Assembly (NCBI GenBank): GCA_009599575.1
Contig: VWND01000010.1
Span: forward strand, 392,501-456,500
Direction of reading: 5' to 3'
DNA: 64,000 nt
From: Blumeriella jaapii
Taxonomy: Eukaryota > Ascomycota > Leotiomycetes > Helotiales > Drepanopezizaceae
Numbering within the stretch: position 1 is the first letter of the stretch; every line of letters starts with the position of its first letter. Below, one piece after another: positions 12,375 to 25,280 of the stretch. Position numbers and translations under genes: made by a program. A model generated the notes under the pieces. That model was not told where the DNA came from. It saw only the letters and a list, made by a program, of their open reading frames with translations, and did no database searches.

Positions 12375-15300
12375 CGGGATCTCGTGCTAAACGAAATTTT
12401 TCTATTAGAAGTGTAGCGCTCAAGTCACTTAAGACATTTGGGCCTGGCCACGGTGCCTTAATTTTTGGTCCCAATTATGTATGCGCGTCACGTGCAAACC
12501 AGATTCTTGCTCGCACTTTTTCTACCTGGACGAAACATCAAATGCCAAACCAGATTGCGCCTTGAGCATAACAGTGACCACCATGACTCCGGCTTGTGGC
12601 CATCTCGATTTCTTCAATTTCTTCTGCAAAAGCCTACGCTTTTCCCCCACAACACGATATCCAAACGCTCCCTGACTTACCTGAACCAGATATGGCTAGG
12701 TACCTGTAGACGTGTGGATAGAAGTCGACGTCGCTGAAGATTGGCGCTGGATTGAGAGGCCGTTGCCACCTAGAGGATAGAGACAAACCCTCTCAAGTCA
12801 GCCACTCTACAACTACGGCTTTCTCGTAAAATCCTCCCATCCCCCCTTACGCTTAATTCTTCTTGTTTCTGTCTCTTGGTGAGCGAAAATGCGTCAGCTG
12901 AACGCAAAAGCTGCCGTCCGCTCTACTGGCCCTTCCTCGAAGCGAAGCTCTACCCAGATACGTTGGCGCACATGCAGGCAGGCAGCTTGCTTATTTCAAA
13001 AACGAGCTTGAATCCTACCCTTCTCAAATGGAATTTAGAGTGTTTTCGGAAAGGCGCAATTGCAGTTTTTATGGTAGCATGTATGTGGGAAACAAGCTCA
13101 GGGAGAGAGGGCGTGTTTCGCATCTGCTGCTGTTCACAGCCCAAGGTTATTGAGAAACCAATCCGAGCGCTGTGCTAAGCCTCCTCACCATGCAAAAGTC
13201 CCAGAACATTACGATATGTTGCATGTAAACAGCTGCTCCAAAACCCTACAATCGGAAACTGTCGATACAAGTCATTGTAATCATATTATCTGCGTTGAAG
13301 GTTACGTGTGTACATTTAAAATCACTTTTTGGATGTTGCTGGCCCGTGCCTGGCCTTCATCGAACAGTTCCTGTCCAAGACTCTCGGGACCAGTTCACTA
13401 CCTAGACAACGTGGATTTCAACGGTATTGACAAGAGCCTCTGCCCTGCACCGAAGAACCCTGATGGTTTGGTAGCGAGAGTGTGTTAGCACTCCGTAACA
13501 GTCAGATACAGGCATTGTTGGATGCTGATCTTTACAGCACGCGTGTGGAGCGGAGACTTTGGGGCCATGGTCTCAATCTTGCCTGAACCTGGTGAATTTC
13601 GAAAGCGAAGGGACGTCGCTATTAAAGGCGACGTCAGGCCTTGTAGGGATGACCGAGACGCAGCCAATGTGTTCGGAGAGGATTGGTTTTGGAGCGAGAA
13701 ATGATTTTATGGCTGTGGTGGTCTGGTCTTCCATTTTGAGCTAAGCTTCGGCTTCAACATCAGAAGCTGCTTCCGTATGTGTTGGTCTCTGCAACTTTTC
13801 ATAAACTTCAGTTGTGAATTTTCAATGCTTGAAATCACTTTTTGTTCGCTGTGCGATATTACATGCCGTGTACGCACTACAAAAGAATGTGCAAAATCAT
13901 GCCAGGTATTGAATTGAACATCTAATTACATAAAATCGGAAATTGTTTCTGAAGTAGACGATAGGATGAAAATGTCGCGTACACCCAGTGAACCTAGTGA
14001 ACTCAGTGAATCTATATGTTGATAGGTGGTAATCATCGAGGAGAAACTGTAAGTGCCATGCTGTAAATAATGCTAAGCGAGGCCCTTATTGAGTCTATTT
14101 GCATCAGATGAATTTGTGATAGCCACTATACCATCTGGTGCAAGTGTGACGTGAGCGTACTGTAGGACAGGAGCTAGCCGCTGTTCCTGTTATCAGAATC
14201 GTATCTTATTTCCCGTGGCCTATCCTTTGTTCGTTTGGTGAACCTAGCTAGATATTCCGACATTTCTTTTCCAGAGCCACACGACATGTTCTGCGGTTTG
14301 CTAATTGGATCAAGACCTTGAACTCGTGATTCGATACCTTGTAGATCTCGTTGATAGTGCCGTCCGAAGCTTGTGTTTATAGCTCTATCACGGCGTTTAC
14401 GAATACATCGTTTGCTGGTTACGTGAAGAATACATTGAAGTATTCTTGGCTGCTCAGGAGGTTGCGGGGGTGTAGAGACTTTATACACTATACTGTACAG
14501 TACCTTAGTATAGATACATACCCGATGACGCAGCGTGTACGATTACAGGGGCTTGAAAGTCTATTGTTGATTGGCATCTGACGTTTTGATCGGCACCTGA
14601 AGTTTAACTTTCGTTAGCCCTGAATTTCTGAAGATCAATGTTTATCACTCGTATCGATAGCATCAACTATTGGCTAGCACCGACACCTGCTGTACTGTAC
14701 ATAGAATCCATAACCCATTCACGTAAGTCACAGACTCTAAAGATTCCCCAGGATGCATGTGTACGACAGGGGCTAGTACTCCAGCCACACCAGGACCTCG
14801 GCGGACAAAGCCTCTTCCTCTCTCAAATACCAGAGCGTCTTTTACCGTATGCTCCTTGCTCCATCCTTATTTTTTGGCTTTTAGAGATTAGGTTGTCCTG
14901 GATATCCTAAAAAACACCGCCCCTCCCGCCCCCCATCTGTCAACAAAACCTGGTTAGCCGATTTGATTTTTTGGTACCTTATCAATGAAACGACGTAGGT
15001 CATGACTGGAACTTCCATATGCTGCAGAGCGAATGTAGTCGAATGTACGGATTCTTCCAAGAATCTGTACAACTAGGATCACCCGAAAAAGAAGTAAACA
15101 TATCTGCTTTGACAGGCTGGGAGGCATGTGGTACGCGACATCTTGTGCTCCCGACACGTGTTACTCGATCCGCCTGATGGACCAACTGCGAATCATTCCT
15201 CGCAGCGAATGCAAAGGAAAAGGTGGGCTAATACTGTACGAGGTGACAAGATGAGGTGTGCAAAAGAGAAGAGGTTCAACTCAGCCACGCCCTGCTATAA

Positions 15301-15645
15301 AACAAAGGCCTTATATACCAAGCAAGGGATGCTCCGCATTCTTGCTTTTCGCCAGGCAAAAGGAAGGAGCAAGGAAGTGTCACCCTTCACCCTTCCAGGA
15401 GATGATCGTCGAGTGGAAGCCCACACGTGACTGGGCTGTGAAACAGAAGGGACGCCATGAGATGCTCAGCAGGATAAACTGCCGTGTTCTGGCATCACCG
15501 TCGCCATCCGCCTGATGAAGGTTTATCACGGCCTCCGCGTTGAAGGCGTGAAGTATTTACCTGGATCGGCGCCGCTCTAATATACCTACTGTACTTTTCG
15601 CCCAGCCCAAGGGTCTGGCAATCTCCTGCTGCGCATCGTCGAGTC
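12375..15645. other. Long intergenic spacer
   Basis: 3.3 kb with no supportable gene on either strand. It contains several GTACTGTAC-type motifs (about 14488-14505 and 14690-14702), a small AGTGAAC-type direct repeat near 13987-14012, and a TATAAAAC at 15296-15303 that could serve the downstream kinase. Confidence 0.6.
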
Positions 15646-18600
15646 ATGGCAGAGCAATTGCTTCATCGGGGGAAAAGACTCAGAATAGAAAACGGCGAAA
15701 TACGGACAGCCTCGAACTCCATGGGGTCGGAGGGGCCGCCGGGGGATTTAGAAGGTTTGCGTTTCGTCGGCCGGCTTTGCTCGTGTGGCAACAACTTACA
15801 ATAAGCAGGCGACGACGAGGACCATTCACCCGAACCGTCTCGTAGGAGAGCCTATGAGGGGCCAGGAACCAATTTTCTCAAGCCCCCAGAAGCCCTTGAT
15901 GAGATTGGCATCACCGAGCTTCTGGAGCAGGACAGCCGCCCAACGTTTATCATTGACATCAATGCTCCGGAGCAAGAGGTCAATGGACGCATGACCTTCG
16001 TCCCGGTATACTGCAACAAGAGTCTCCGGTTTTTCGACTCCATCAGAGATGTTGTCTGCGCGGAGACTTTCTACCCAAAGGTTTCCTCGCCGACGCCGTT
16101 GCAAGTGTCTATAGCTGCAGCGGAGCAGGAGTTCAAGGCTTGGGTGATGACTATGCCTAATTTTGACAGCTCAAAAGATGGCTACCTTCCTCGACACCAG
16201 TTCCTAGGAATGTACTGGTCGAGCGCAACACTAAGGAAGACATGGAGAGTCGTCAGTGCCTCACAGGTCCCAAGCCAACGAACGAAAAGCCATGGAACCC
16301 CCAGGCTAACTCGGCCTCGTTCAAATTCGAGGTCAGCGGCATCGGTATCGTCAACTGTCAAGCCAAACCCTCCTACGGAGGGAGCCGTCTCAGAAGATGT
16401 GATGATTGATGAAGAGTCAGATCTGTCGAAGCAATTGGCCGATAGTGAATCCAAGTTCAAGGTGCTGACTGAGCTAAATCCGGTTGGAATGTACTATTTA
16501 TCTCCGGATGGAAACATCCTTTACTGTAATGATGAATGTAAGTAGCCTCCCTAGCTAGTGCCTCTGTGTCTGATTCTTGCCAGGGTATGAAATCACTGGC
16601 CATCCACGTGGTCTTGAAGGAGAAATGTATGTGTTGACTACATTCGATCGGCACGTGCTGATCTATACCTAGGTCTTTCATGAACGTTATTTCGGAAGTT
16701 GACCACCCTGTCATCGCCAAAGAATGGGAACTTCTTACTACTGTACGCGGCAAGAGAGCATTCGAACTCCGTCTAAGAAATCCTTGGGTGGATAAACGTG
16801 GGACGCAGAGGCAGAAATGGATTATAGCATCGTGCGATCAAGAAGTCGACCCCGATGGAACAATCAAGACCATCATGGGTTGCATGTAAGTAATCTTTGG
16901 ACTATGTGGATAATTCCTACTAAAAATTTCACCAGAACAGACATTAGTGCACAGAAGCACGCACAAGAAGATCTCTTAATTCGTGCCAATCTTACTCAAG
17001 AGCTAGCCAACCGTACGCAAGAAGCCGCTCACCACGCCGAGAAATTCCAGTTGATGGCAGAACTTGCTCCTTGTGGTACTTGTGGGCTCCCCAATGCTTT
17101 CTACGCGACTAATGTCATGATCAGGGATGTTTACATTCGATCCAGAGGGAACTATCACTTGGGCAAATTCTCAATGTAAACATTTATCGGGCGACGCCAA
17201 TCCCCGGGCACCTCAGGTTGAAGCAGTATGCTAACGTGCAACTCCAGGCTATGAAATGACTGGTCATTCGAGAGATTCGGAGGCCCATTTCCCCATGTCC
17301 ATTCTTAATTGCATTGAACACCAAGATCGTGAGGCTTTTAAGGACGAATGGAAGAGGTTGACAGTAACTAAAGAGGAGGTTACTATGGAGTATGTGCCAA
17401 TTATGTTTGATTTTGCATCAATTCCTTGCTTGGACACCCCATCATAGTGTAACCCTGCTTGATGGATGCGCAATTTTGACTTTGCTACAGACTGCGCCTC
17501 AAGAGACCCTGGATCCAACAAGAGAGCAACGATTCTGTCGAATCTGTTCGAGATACGAGATGGATCCTGTTTCTCGCGGTCCCGCAGTTGGATGAAGACG
17601 GAGCTCTTACTAGCGTCCTTGGCTGCACCACCGACATTTCGGGATTCAAGTTCGCAGAGCACATGCAGATGATCAGCAGAGTTGAGGCGGAAGAGGCAAA
17701 GAGACACCAGGAGACTTTCATTGATATGACATCGTAAGCTACCTGTAACTTGTAAATTTTTCGGCAGTTCGTTGACCATTCACCTCAGTCACGAAATGCG
17801 CAATCCTCTCAGTGCAATAATGCTGAGTGCTGATGGCATCGCAAACTCCATCATTGAGTACCAGTCCCCCGGGGCAAAGACAGCAGCAAAGACACAGGAG
17901 CTACTCGAGAACAACCTCGACGCTGCCCAAACCATCGTTTTATGTGCCCAACATCAGAAAAGAATTATTGACGATGTTTTGACTTTGTCAAAACTGAATT
18001 CCTCACTTCTCCAGGTTACGCCAGTTTCGGTTCAGGTGAGGTTTGTCCCTCAGGCACTTGATACAGGCACTTGATACATGGAAATCAATACATGAGTCGA
18101 AGTATACTGATTACCAGAGCAGGTCGAAACAACCGTACGAAGAACGCTCAAGATGTTTGAAAGTGAACTGCTCGCAGATGCGATCCAAATGTCGTTCACA
18201 GTTGAGCCCTCTTATTTTATTGCAAATGTCGACTTCGTACTCTGTGATCCTGTCCGAGTCACTCAAATCTTCATCAACCTACTTACCAATGTTCGAATAT
18301 CCTTCGCCGTCAGCTGCATCATACTGATCACGTGCAGGCCATCAAGTTCACCCGTTCGGAGCAATACAGGTCGATTTCGGTCAGTCTGGGGGCCTCAATA
18401 AGCAAACCTCCCAAAGGAAATGTTCCAAATATTCGTTGGTTTCCATCAAAGGATTCTAGCTCAGTCCAGGATCTTACTTTGAGATCCGAATGGGGAACTG
18501 GCCAACAATTGTATCTTTACTTCACAGTAAAGGATACGGGGCGAGGGCTCAGCGAGACAGAGAAGAACCGTCTATTTCACAGATTCAGCCAGGCTAGTCC

Positions 18601-19450
18601 CAAAACACACGTTCAGTATGGCGGGTCCGGGCTCGGATTGTTTATTTCACGAGAGTTGACAGAGCTGCAAGGTGGTGAGATTGGGGTTGATTCGACAGAA
18701 GGCGCTGGTAGTGAGTTTCATAGAAACTCGCTGTGGTCGCTACTAACCGTATAAAGGCACATTCGCTTTCTATATCAAAGCTCGCAGGTCTGTAGATGCA
18801 TCCAATACCCCGTCCAACGGCTCTACTCCCAAGATGAACCCTGCCGATTCGAACATGTCTCCATGCGCCTCTAAAGTCAGACGGAAGTACCACATTCTAC
18901 TCGTTGAAGACAATCTCATCAATCAAAAGGTTCTCAGCAAGCAACTTCGAAGTACCGGGTGTGTGGTCCACGTCGCCAACCATGGTGTCGAAGCGCTTGA
19001 CTTTCTTGCCAGGACGTCGCTTTGGACTGAATGCAGAAAATCCAGCATCGGCATCAAGCTGTCTCTAGTTCTCATGGACCTCGAAATGCCTGTGATGGAC
19101 GGTCTCCAATGCACTCGCCGCATCCGTGACCTGGAGCGCGAAGGAAAGCTTGATGAACATGTCCCGATTATCGCTGTCACCGCGAATAGCAGAGTCGAAC
19201 AGCGTAAGACGAGAGGCGGTCACACCCCGTCCGATTTTTTCGAGTCTCGATGTTGGATGTCGGAACCAAGTCGATTCAGTCCATTCTCCAGAGAAAAAGC
19301 TGTTTTTGTCGATTGCTGACTTCCCGATTCTACGTAGTGGGCATGGCGATCGCTGCCGGCATGGACGATATTGTTGCCAAACCTTTCCAGATTCCCGAAT
19401 TAATGCAAAAGATGGAACTACTTCTGGCACATCAGGCTCCCTCGCCCTGA
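15646..19450 (+). CDS. Hybrid histidine kinase (PAS-PAS-HisKA-HATPase-receiver)
   Basis: Thirteen exons, all phases consistent: 15646-15754, 15809-16537, 16584-16626, 16673-16885, 16936-17075, 17125-17175, 17248-17389, 17491-17733, 17789-18035, 18123-18290, 18338-18710, 18757-19203, 19338-19450; 1005 residues. PAS 1 spans about 250-375 (NPVGMYYLSPDGNILYCNDE), PAS 2 about 400-525 (LAPCGMFTFDPEGTITWANS). The H-box SHEMRNPLSAI has the phospho-accepting His at 558. ATP-binding boxes follow: N (NLLTNAIKFT), G1 (DTGRGL), F and G2 (YGGSGLGLF). The receiver begins near 863 (ILLVEDN) with phospho-Asp 927 in LVLMDLEMP and the switch residues VTAN and AKPF. All catalytic residues are present, so it should be active in a phosphorelay through a HPt protein; no membrane segment is visible, suggesting a cytosolic sensor. 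Some donors (GTTTGC, GTTCGA) are weak. Confidence 0.9.
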
Positions 19451-19747
19451 GGATCACCAAATATGCACTGTGGTTTATGGCAGTTGCAGTCTGAAGTTCT
19501 GTGATGCCAAAAACTGTTTGAGCGTGGCGTCGGCGTTGGGAGTAATGGGGTAAAAGCCTCGAGGAGCTCGTCAGGGGCGGGATGTCTTGGCATCGAGGCA
19601 TATTATGTATTCCTGGAATAACAATACCATGAGCGGTCTCACTGACGTAGCTCGTTCTCACGATTCCTTTCACCATTCTGCTGGGTCTCGAAATCGTCGA
19701 TCTCCGCCTGTACTGCGTGTTGTGTCTGTGAGCAATCAATATCGTAT

Positions 19748-19813
19748 CTCGTCGAGCTCGTCGAGCTCGTCGAGATCGTCGAGCCGGCCTCGCCTCGCCT
19801 CGCCTCGCCTCGG
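19748..19813. repeat. Tandem repeats CTCGTCGAG (x4) and CCTCG (x5)
   Basis: Four 9-base units of CTCGTCGAG type (the last altered to ATCGTCGAG) are followed directly by five CCTCG pentamers. Intergenic. Confidence 0.85.
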
Positions 19814-20040
19814 GCTCGCTAAACAAAGGGGCACTTTGCCGAGCGATTCAGGGGCACGCAAATCAGTGAGACTCGGGAGACGCGGCTTCAGAGCCGAGAG
19901 ATATTGTTGACAGCGGGTCCACGGCCTGTCCAGGGCTGGCCAGCTCTTGGGAAGATGCATCATGGCACAATCTGACGACGGTGGCGAGCCGGCCGGTCGA
20001 AGTCGCGGCTGCGTCGAGATACCGCCGACGCCAAGTTTCT

Positions 20041-20071
20041 ACCTACCGTACTGTACTGTACAGTACTGTAG
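20041..20071. repeat. GTACTGTAC palindrome cluster
   Basis: ACCTACCGTACTGTACTG and its continuation to 20071 form an almost self-complementary 31-bp tract built from GTACTGTAC/GTACAGTAC. The same motif recurs across the window outside genes. Confidence 0.8.
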
Positions 20072-20769
20072 ATGCAAAAGTCTATCTATCCTGCCATGCT
20101 GCCGTGTATGACCGTCCCGTGGCAAAGATTGACGATTCGCCTCCCAATCCACGAACGCGGTCTCCTGGGCTCAGGATTGTGTGTCACGACCGGCGAAAGA
20201 GTGAAGTTGACGATGCAAGTAGAGTATTGGCAATGCTGTTCTTGGGTGGTGATTGGGCCAAGGATTCCACGCTATCTATATTTCTGGGATCTCAAATGCC
20301 CCCTCTGATCAAATAGGGATGGAGAATGGCTCCTTATCACAACATTTGTCAACATACGACGTAAACATCGGCTCTACCATTTGGGCGGGAGCGCCGGTGT
20401 TTTGCCTGGAGGAGCCAATACTTCCTCCGCGAATCCGCTTTCGAGCTTTCCATCCGTAATGCCACCCCCCACTTTATCTGTACACATCTGGGTCTGGATC
20501 GTTTAGTTGCAACATGCAGCGCCAATGTTCTAATCCAAATCTCATCTCATCTCTTCGTTATCATCTTCACTCTCCCGCCCCCCGAAAGGCCTTTGTTTTC
20601 CTGCAAATCCTCGTCTTTTCTTTCCCTCTTTTCCCTTCCTGCTGAAGTGTCGTTCTTTCCAGCGAGCAGTTGTGTACTTTCCACGGCCGACCTTCTTTCC
20701 TTGCGTAGAGGTCTCTCTTCTTGGCCTCTTTCGGCTCGCTTGATTCGCAATACCCCAAAATAGGAACCC

Positions 20770-22176
20770 ATGAGGTTCTCAGCGTCGCCGTGGTGGGAGA
20801 GAGGCCCAACCGATTGGGATGAGAAACGGGTCCTCTTCCTCCGCAACACCGCAGTCTCAGTGTCAATCTTCCGTCGCCGCAGAGCACCGACAATCTTCGT
20901 AACGACTTTCTTGCTGGGGGCTCTCTTCTACATACAGCATTTCAAGCCCTTTGCGCCGCCGCCGCGGGACGCGCATCCGGCCGCACGAGGGCTTTTCGAC
21001 GGAACATGGAATTTTACTCGAGATGCGAGGAATCTGAAGCTGAGTGAAACACAGTGCAAGCAAGCATTTCCAAATCTCTATGTAGAGATTGATCGGGCGG
21101 TTGAAGACCGCAGGAGCAATCATGTCACCTTGAAAGAGACGGACGAAATGGCTAAGGGGGAGGGCTTCATCCGGGCCATGATATACGACCAACAGGTATT
21201 ATTCTCTGCCCCATTTCGTGGCGAGTAAGCCGAATCCGAACAAAGCTGAGAAAAGTAGCTGTATGTCATAGACGCAGAAGGCGATGTCAACACCCGCGGT
21301 CTCGCCTCACTGCATGCCCTTCACCGTGCAATCCTCACGTCCCCCGAACCTCTTCCGAACATCGAATTCACGATGCTCGTCGCGGACACGGCGGAATCCG
21401 CTTCCCCGCGATGGACCTACTCGCGCGAGAAGTCCATGACCTCGCTCTGGCTCATGCCGGACTTTGGATATTGGAGCTGGCCGGAGCCCAAGATCGGCGC
21501 TTACCACGAGGTGCAGATGAAGGCCCAGGAAATGGACGCCCGGGTGCCGTGGGCACGCAAGATCGACAAGCTGATCTGGCGCGGCGCGAGCATGGACCTG
21601 CCGGTCCGACAGCAACTGGTCGGGGCGAGCGAGGGCAAGGACTGGGCAGATGTCAAATTCATGGTGTGGGACGACGACGCGAAGGGCAAGACGCACGACG
21701 CGCTGAAGATGGAGGAGCACTGCCAGTACAAGTTCGTGGCACACACCGAGGGCATCAGCTACTCTGCCCGGCTGCAGAACCTGCAGAACTGCCGGAGCGT
21801 GATCGTCGCCCACAAGCTGAAGTGGCTGCAGCACCACCACCACCTCATGAAGAGCTCTGGCCCGCAGCAGAACTACGTCGAGGTCGCGCCCGACTTTTCG
21901 AACCTCGACGCCGTCATGCAGGGCCTGCTGGGGAAGACGAAGAGCGGGGAGCTGGGCCCGGAGAAGATCGCGGATAACAACGTCAAGACGTTCCGGGAGC
22001 GGTACCTGACGCCCGCCGCGGAGGTGTGTTACTGGCGGCAGCTGGTCCGGGGCTGGGCGACGGTCAGCTTCGAACCGGAGTTCTTCAAGGGGAACACGGG
22101 GCAGAAGGAGGAGTGGAGAGGGGTGCCCGTTGAGAGCTTCATGCTGGAGAGGAAGCTGGAGTGGGATTACCACTGA
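20770..22176 (+). CDS. Glycosyltransferase family 90 (CAP10-like), type II membrane protein
   Basis: Exons 20770-21195 and 21259-22176 (63-bp intron, phase 0) encode 447 residues. A short cytosolic N-terminus is followed by one membrane anchor at about residues 38-58 (TIFVTTFLLGALFYIQHF), as in Golgi type II glycosyltransferases. The lumenal part matches the CAP10/GT90 domain: MPDFGYWSWPEPKIGAY, DKLIWRGASMDLPVRQQL, the CQYKFVAHTEGISYSARLQ nucleotide-sugar-binding region, and a C-terminal block with YVEVAPDFSNL. Cryptococcus CAP10 relatives transfer xylose; donor and acceptor here are unknown. The second exon is GC-rich at third positions, producing long spurious antisense frames. Confidence 0.9.
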
Positions 22177-22287
22177 TTGCAAGGGAGGGGGGAGAGAGTT
22201 GCTATCTGTTGCATAAGATGCGGGATTGGATAACGTATATATTGATGGCAGAGTCAGCCTACGGGCTGTGGGTGTACATAGAATTCT

Positions 22288-22307
22288 TATATATATATAT
22301 ATATATA
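22288..22307. repeat. (AT)n microsatellite
   Basis: Ten AT dinucleotides in the 3' flank of the GT90 gene. Confidence 0.9.
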
Positions 22308-23644
22308 GCGATAGAAGTTTGGGCCTAGTCTGGCAGCGGGCGCGAATGGGAATCATTTTACTGTACTTTTCACTACTGTACCTTATTTTACTGCGTACAG
22401 CACAGTGTAAGCTGTAAGCGAGGTGTGAGATTGGATGTCAACAAACGCACGTCTCTCGAAGCAAGGAAGGCGGGACGAACCGACCGTACTGTACCATAGT
22501 ACACACTGTACAGTATGTATGTACGATGCACACATGTCATGCATTTGTGACGCCGGGGAACCCTGCCGGGCACTGTCCTTTGTGTTTCTTCCTGATTGGA
22601 AGATAGCACTGGATTCCGATGCCGATAGACTTTCATGCTGATGATTGCGGATGGTCGCAGGGGTGAGCAAGAAACAACATACTGTACCGACCTGATCTGA
22701 CCTCCTGTCAGTGAGCAACCTCCAGACGACACAATCCATTGATGGTCGACTTGTGAACTTTCGATGCTCGTTAGCTTCGTCTAGGTAAAGTTTCAGATGT
22801 CGCGTAAGTGTTGATATGTGCAGATGCAGATGCAGAAAGAAAGAAAGAATGACGATTGGTTCGGGATCGTGTAAGTAAGTATTGCAATGATGGACTTTTC
22901 ACGAGGCTATTCCTCGACTTGCCGATTCAACGAGCTCTATCGTTGGATTGACACCCATCACTCTTAATTATCGAGGTGTGAGAATAAATTTACTATTTCG
23001 GAATCAATACATCAGCTGAGATGCGCGTAAAGCTCGATGCTATACTCTCCCATACTCTCTCACCTACATACAATCAAGCAACAGCAATCTTGCACATGAA
23101 GTGCTCTAAATTTACTGCTCTGGTGATTGGGCTGGGAGGTTTGAGTTGCATGACAAGCGGGCACAAGCATGTAGGCCATGTGATATCTAAATCTCAGGAC
23201 CAGCGCATCAAGGCCGGCTGATTCGAACTTCGCGGGAGTAAAGGTACACAGGTCGCATGCAAGTGAGCTTGCCTACAGCTGGACCGACGAGAGCTCATAG
23301 GAGCTCGTCCTTGTGAAGAAGCTCCCCCATTACCTGCAGCTCAAGATCACCTTCTATAACATCAATCGATCTGTAACTTGTACTATAGTCTCGTGTTTAG
23401 AGCGCGACATGTGATGCGGGGGCGGGGGGGGGGGGGGCATCGACTCACACAAATCGCAATTTTTGACTTAGAGATTACGTTGACAGCTGAGAGGTGAGGA
23501 TGCGGATGCGGTGGTGACTTGCAGGAAAATGAGATCGAAACTGCGGCGAGGAAAAGAAGAGGTGTGATTGTGAAACAATAAATGGCCGAGCTGTCTTGTA
23601 CCAGGATCGCTTTCCGAACCATGAACCAGCCAATCGTTAGCTAC

Positions 23645-24238
23645 AGTGGGTGGACACATGAATGTGCGCGTCAGTAAATAGTCGTTACCCCAACAAAATT
23701 CTTTTACCTTTACAACTTCATAACTCCACCATTTATTAATCGATTTTTTAATTACAAATAGTATAAATTAAAGCTGAGAATCGAAAGAATATTTGATTTC
23801 AACCAGTATTTAGTATACAACAAATTTGCAGCCTTAACAGCGTTTATCCTCTTTTGCTTCCCCTTCGCTAGTTTATTTAACAACCGATTTTCCAGGAGCT
23901 TTAACGCTTTTTACGCAGTTTTTATTAATAATCGTTGTATTACATTATTGTTTTTTATAACTATTAGCTTTGATTTAAACTTAAAAAAAGTTGTTTTAAG
24001 TGTTATTTTAAAGATTTTCGATCGGATTAAAATCCGGTAAAAAAGCACTAATTTCAGATTTATATTACGAAACTATAGCTAAATAAAAAGTGCTTTATAA
24101 ATTAGAGTATTATCTTACATATAAATGCTATCGTCGTAAGAGTTCGTAAAAAAGAATTTGTTAAAAACGTCGAGAAATATGGCGGTTGTAATAAGTAACC
24201 GTCCGATTCACACGCGCACATTCATGTATCCACGTACT
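23645..24238. mobile_element. Degenerate DNA transposon/MITE with terminal inverted repeats, AT-rich
   Basis: The left end (GTGGACACATGAATGTGCGC at 23650) and the reverse complement of the right end (24212-24233) agree in 21 of 22 bases. Similarity continues inward for about 20 more bases (CGTTAC versus GGTTAC), mostly with C/T and G/A differences. Between them lie about 540 bp of very AT-rich DNA with no intact frame. The minus strand shows a short peptide-like stretch (LNKLAKGKQKRINAVKAAN) that vaguely recalls the C-terminal part of pogo/Fot1-type transposases, but this is weak. The left terminus preceded by TA and starting CAGTG fits Tc1/mariner/pogo ends; a clear TA duplication on the right is missing. 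AT bias and transition differences suggest repeat-induced point mutation. Confidence 0.7.
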
Positions 24239-25280
24239 TGTTCTCGAAGCATTGGAGCGGCTTTTTTCTTCTCTCGATGCACTCTTACAACTTAACCACT
24301 CAGAATCAACCTTACACATGCAGTCCCTAGGAAGTACTCAATTTGGCAAAGTGGATAGGTCTTACCGTGCACTTCTCCTCCAACTATGCTTGGTGGTCAC
24401 TGACTGAGATTAGGATCTCGCTTCTACACTACCTGCATGGCTATTTGGTGTGTACACCCTGTGTTGAAACATGGTTCTACAGCGATCATAGTGCCACTTG
24501 GCCACGAATGATTTAGAGACGTATACTACCGTATGTCAGTTAGTATCAACCAGAGAGGACGAGTGTGCGCGCCGCTCTTGGGGCCTTGCTTGGCCGAGGA
24601 AGATACAGAATTATCGAAGCATCGACACAAGAATGGAATCTGGCAAGCGCCGTAGCAGAGTTCCTTGACCGAGCTGCTTGTTCGCAAGCTTCTGCTTTCA
24701 GAGTGTGAAAAGGGGGTTTGGAGTGATCAGTTGGGTCCACAGATTGGCAAAATCATGTGGCAACTAGGGCTACAAACGCAGCCGGCAAAGGCGTACTTGA
24801 AGACATGGGGTCCGTTCAACCTAAGAAGCAGCGGCTATTGAAATAGCAAGATATGTAAAGAATATTGATGTACAAGATGCAACGCAGCATCTAGATCCAG
24901 GACTGCAGAGGAAGAATGCCGTGTTGAACTCTGTTCAATGATAAAGAAAAATGGCAAGGTGATGATGATAATAATGAGTCAAGACTAAGAGACGGCTGGC
25001 GGTATAAAGACAATTTGCGTAGGATTGTTATCAAGGTCTGGCATACTGTACGATAGAGCCCGGAGCAAGCAATATCAGACGAAAGGCGTCGTTCGTTCTG
25101 CAACGTCGAAGTAGTAACCCGATGACGCTTGTGGCCCGACGCGTCGGGGAAACATCGGCTCTGAAGCGTTCAGGCGTCGCGCCGACACTTCGTGCGTTTG
25201 TAAAGAAACTTCGTTTCCAACTTCTCTCTGATCACAACACCAACAACATCGACAATCTCGACGGGCCAAGCTCATCCACA

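Larger units (their letters stand above)
19451..20769. other. Intergenic spacer between kinase and GT90 gene
   Basis: No gene supported. It contains a CG-rich tandem repeat (19748-19813), the longest GTACTGTAC cluster of this half (20041-20071), and a CT-rich 5' leader of the next gene (about 20560-20769). Confidence 0.65.
22177..25280. other. Intergenic region with an AT-rich transposon relic
   Basis: No gene supported. Holds an (AT)n tract (22288-22307), GTACTGTACC / ACTGTACAGTATGTATGTAC motifs (22483-22525), a 14-G run (23424-23437) and the inverted-repeat element at 23645-24238. About 24240-25100 shows nothing recognisable. The CA-rich stretch from about 25230 is leader DNA of the next gene. 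Confidence 0.65.

Noticed and set aside
21307..22356. 349-residue minus-strand frame
   Set aside because: Antisense shadow of the GC-rich second exon of the GT90 gene; rich in Arg/Leu/Pro with no domain.
23215..23240. TTCGAA motif resembling a tRNA B box
   Set aside because: No matching A box or cloverleaf nearby.
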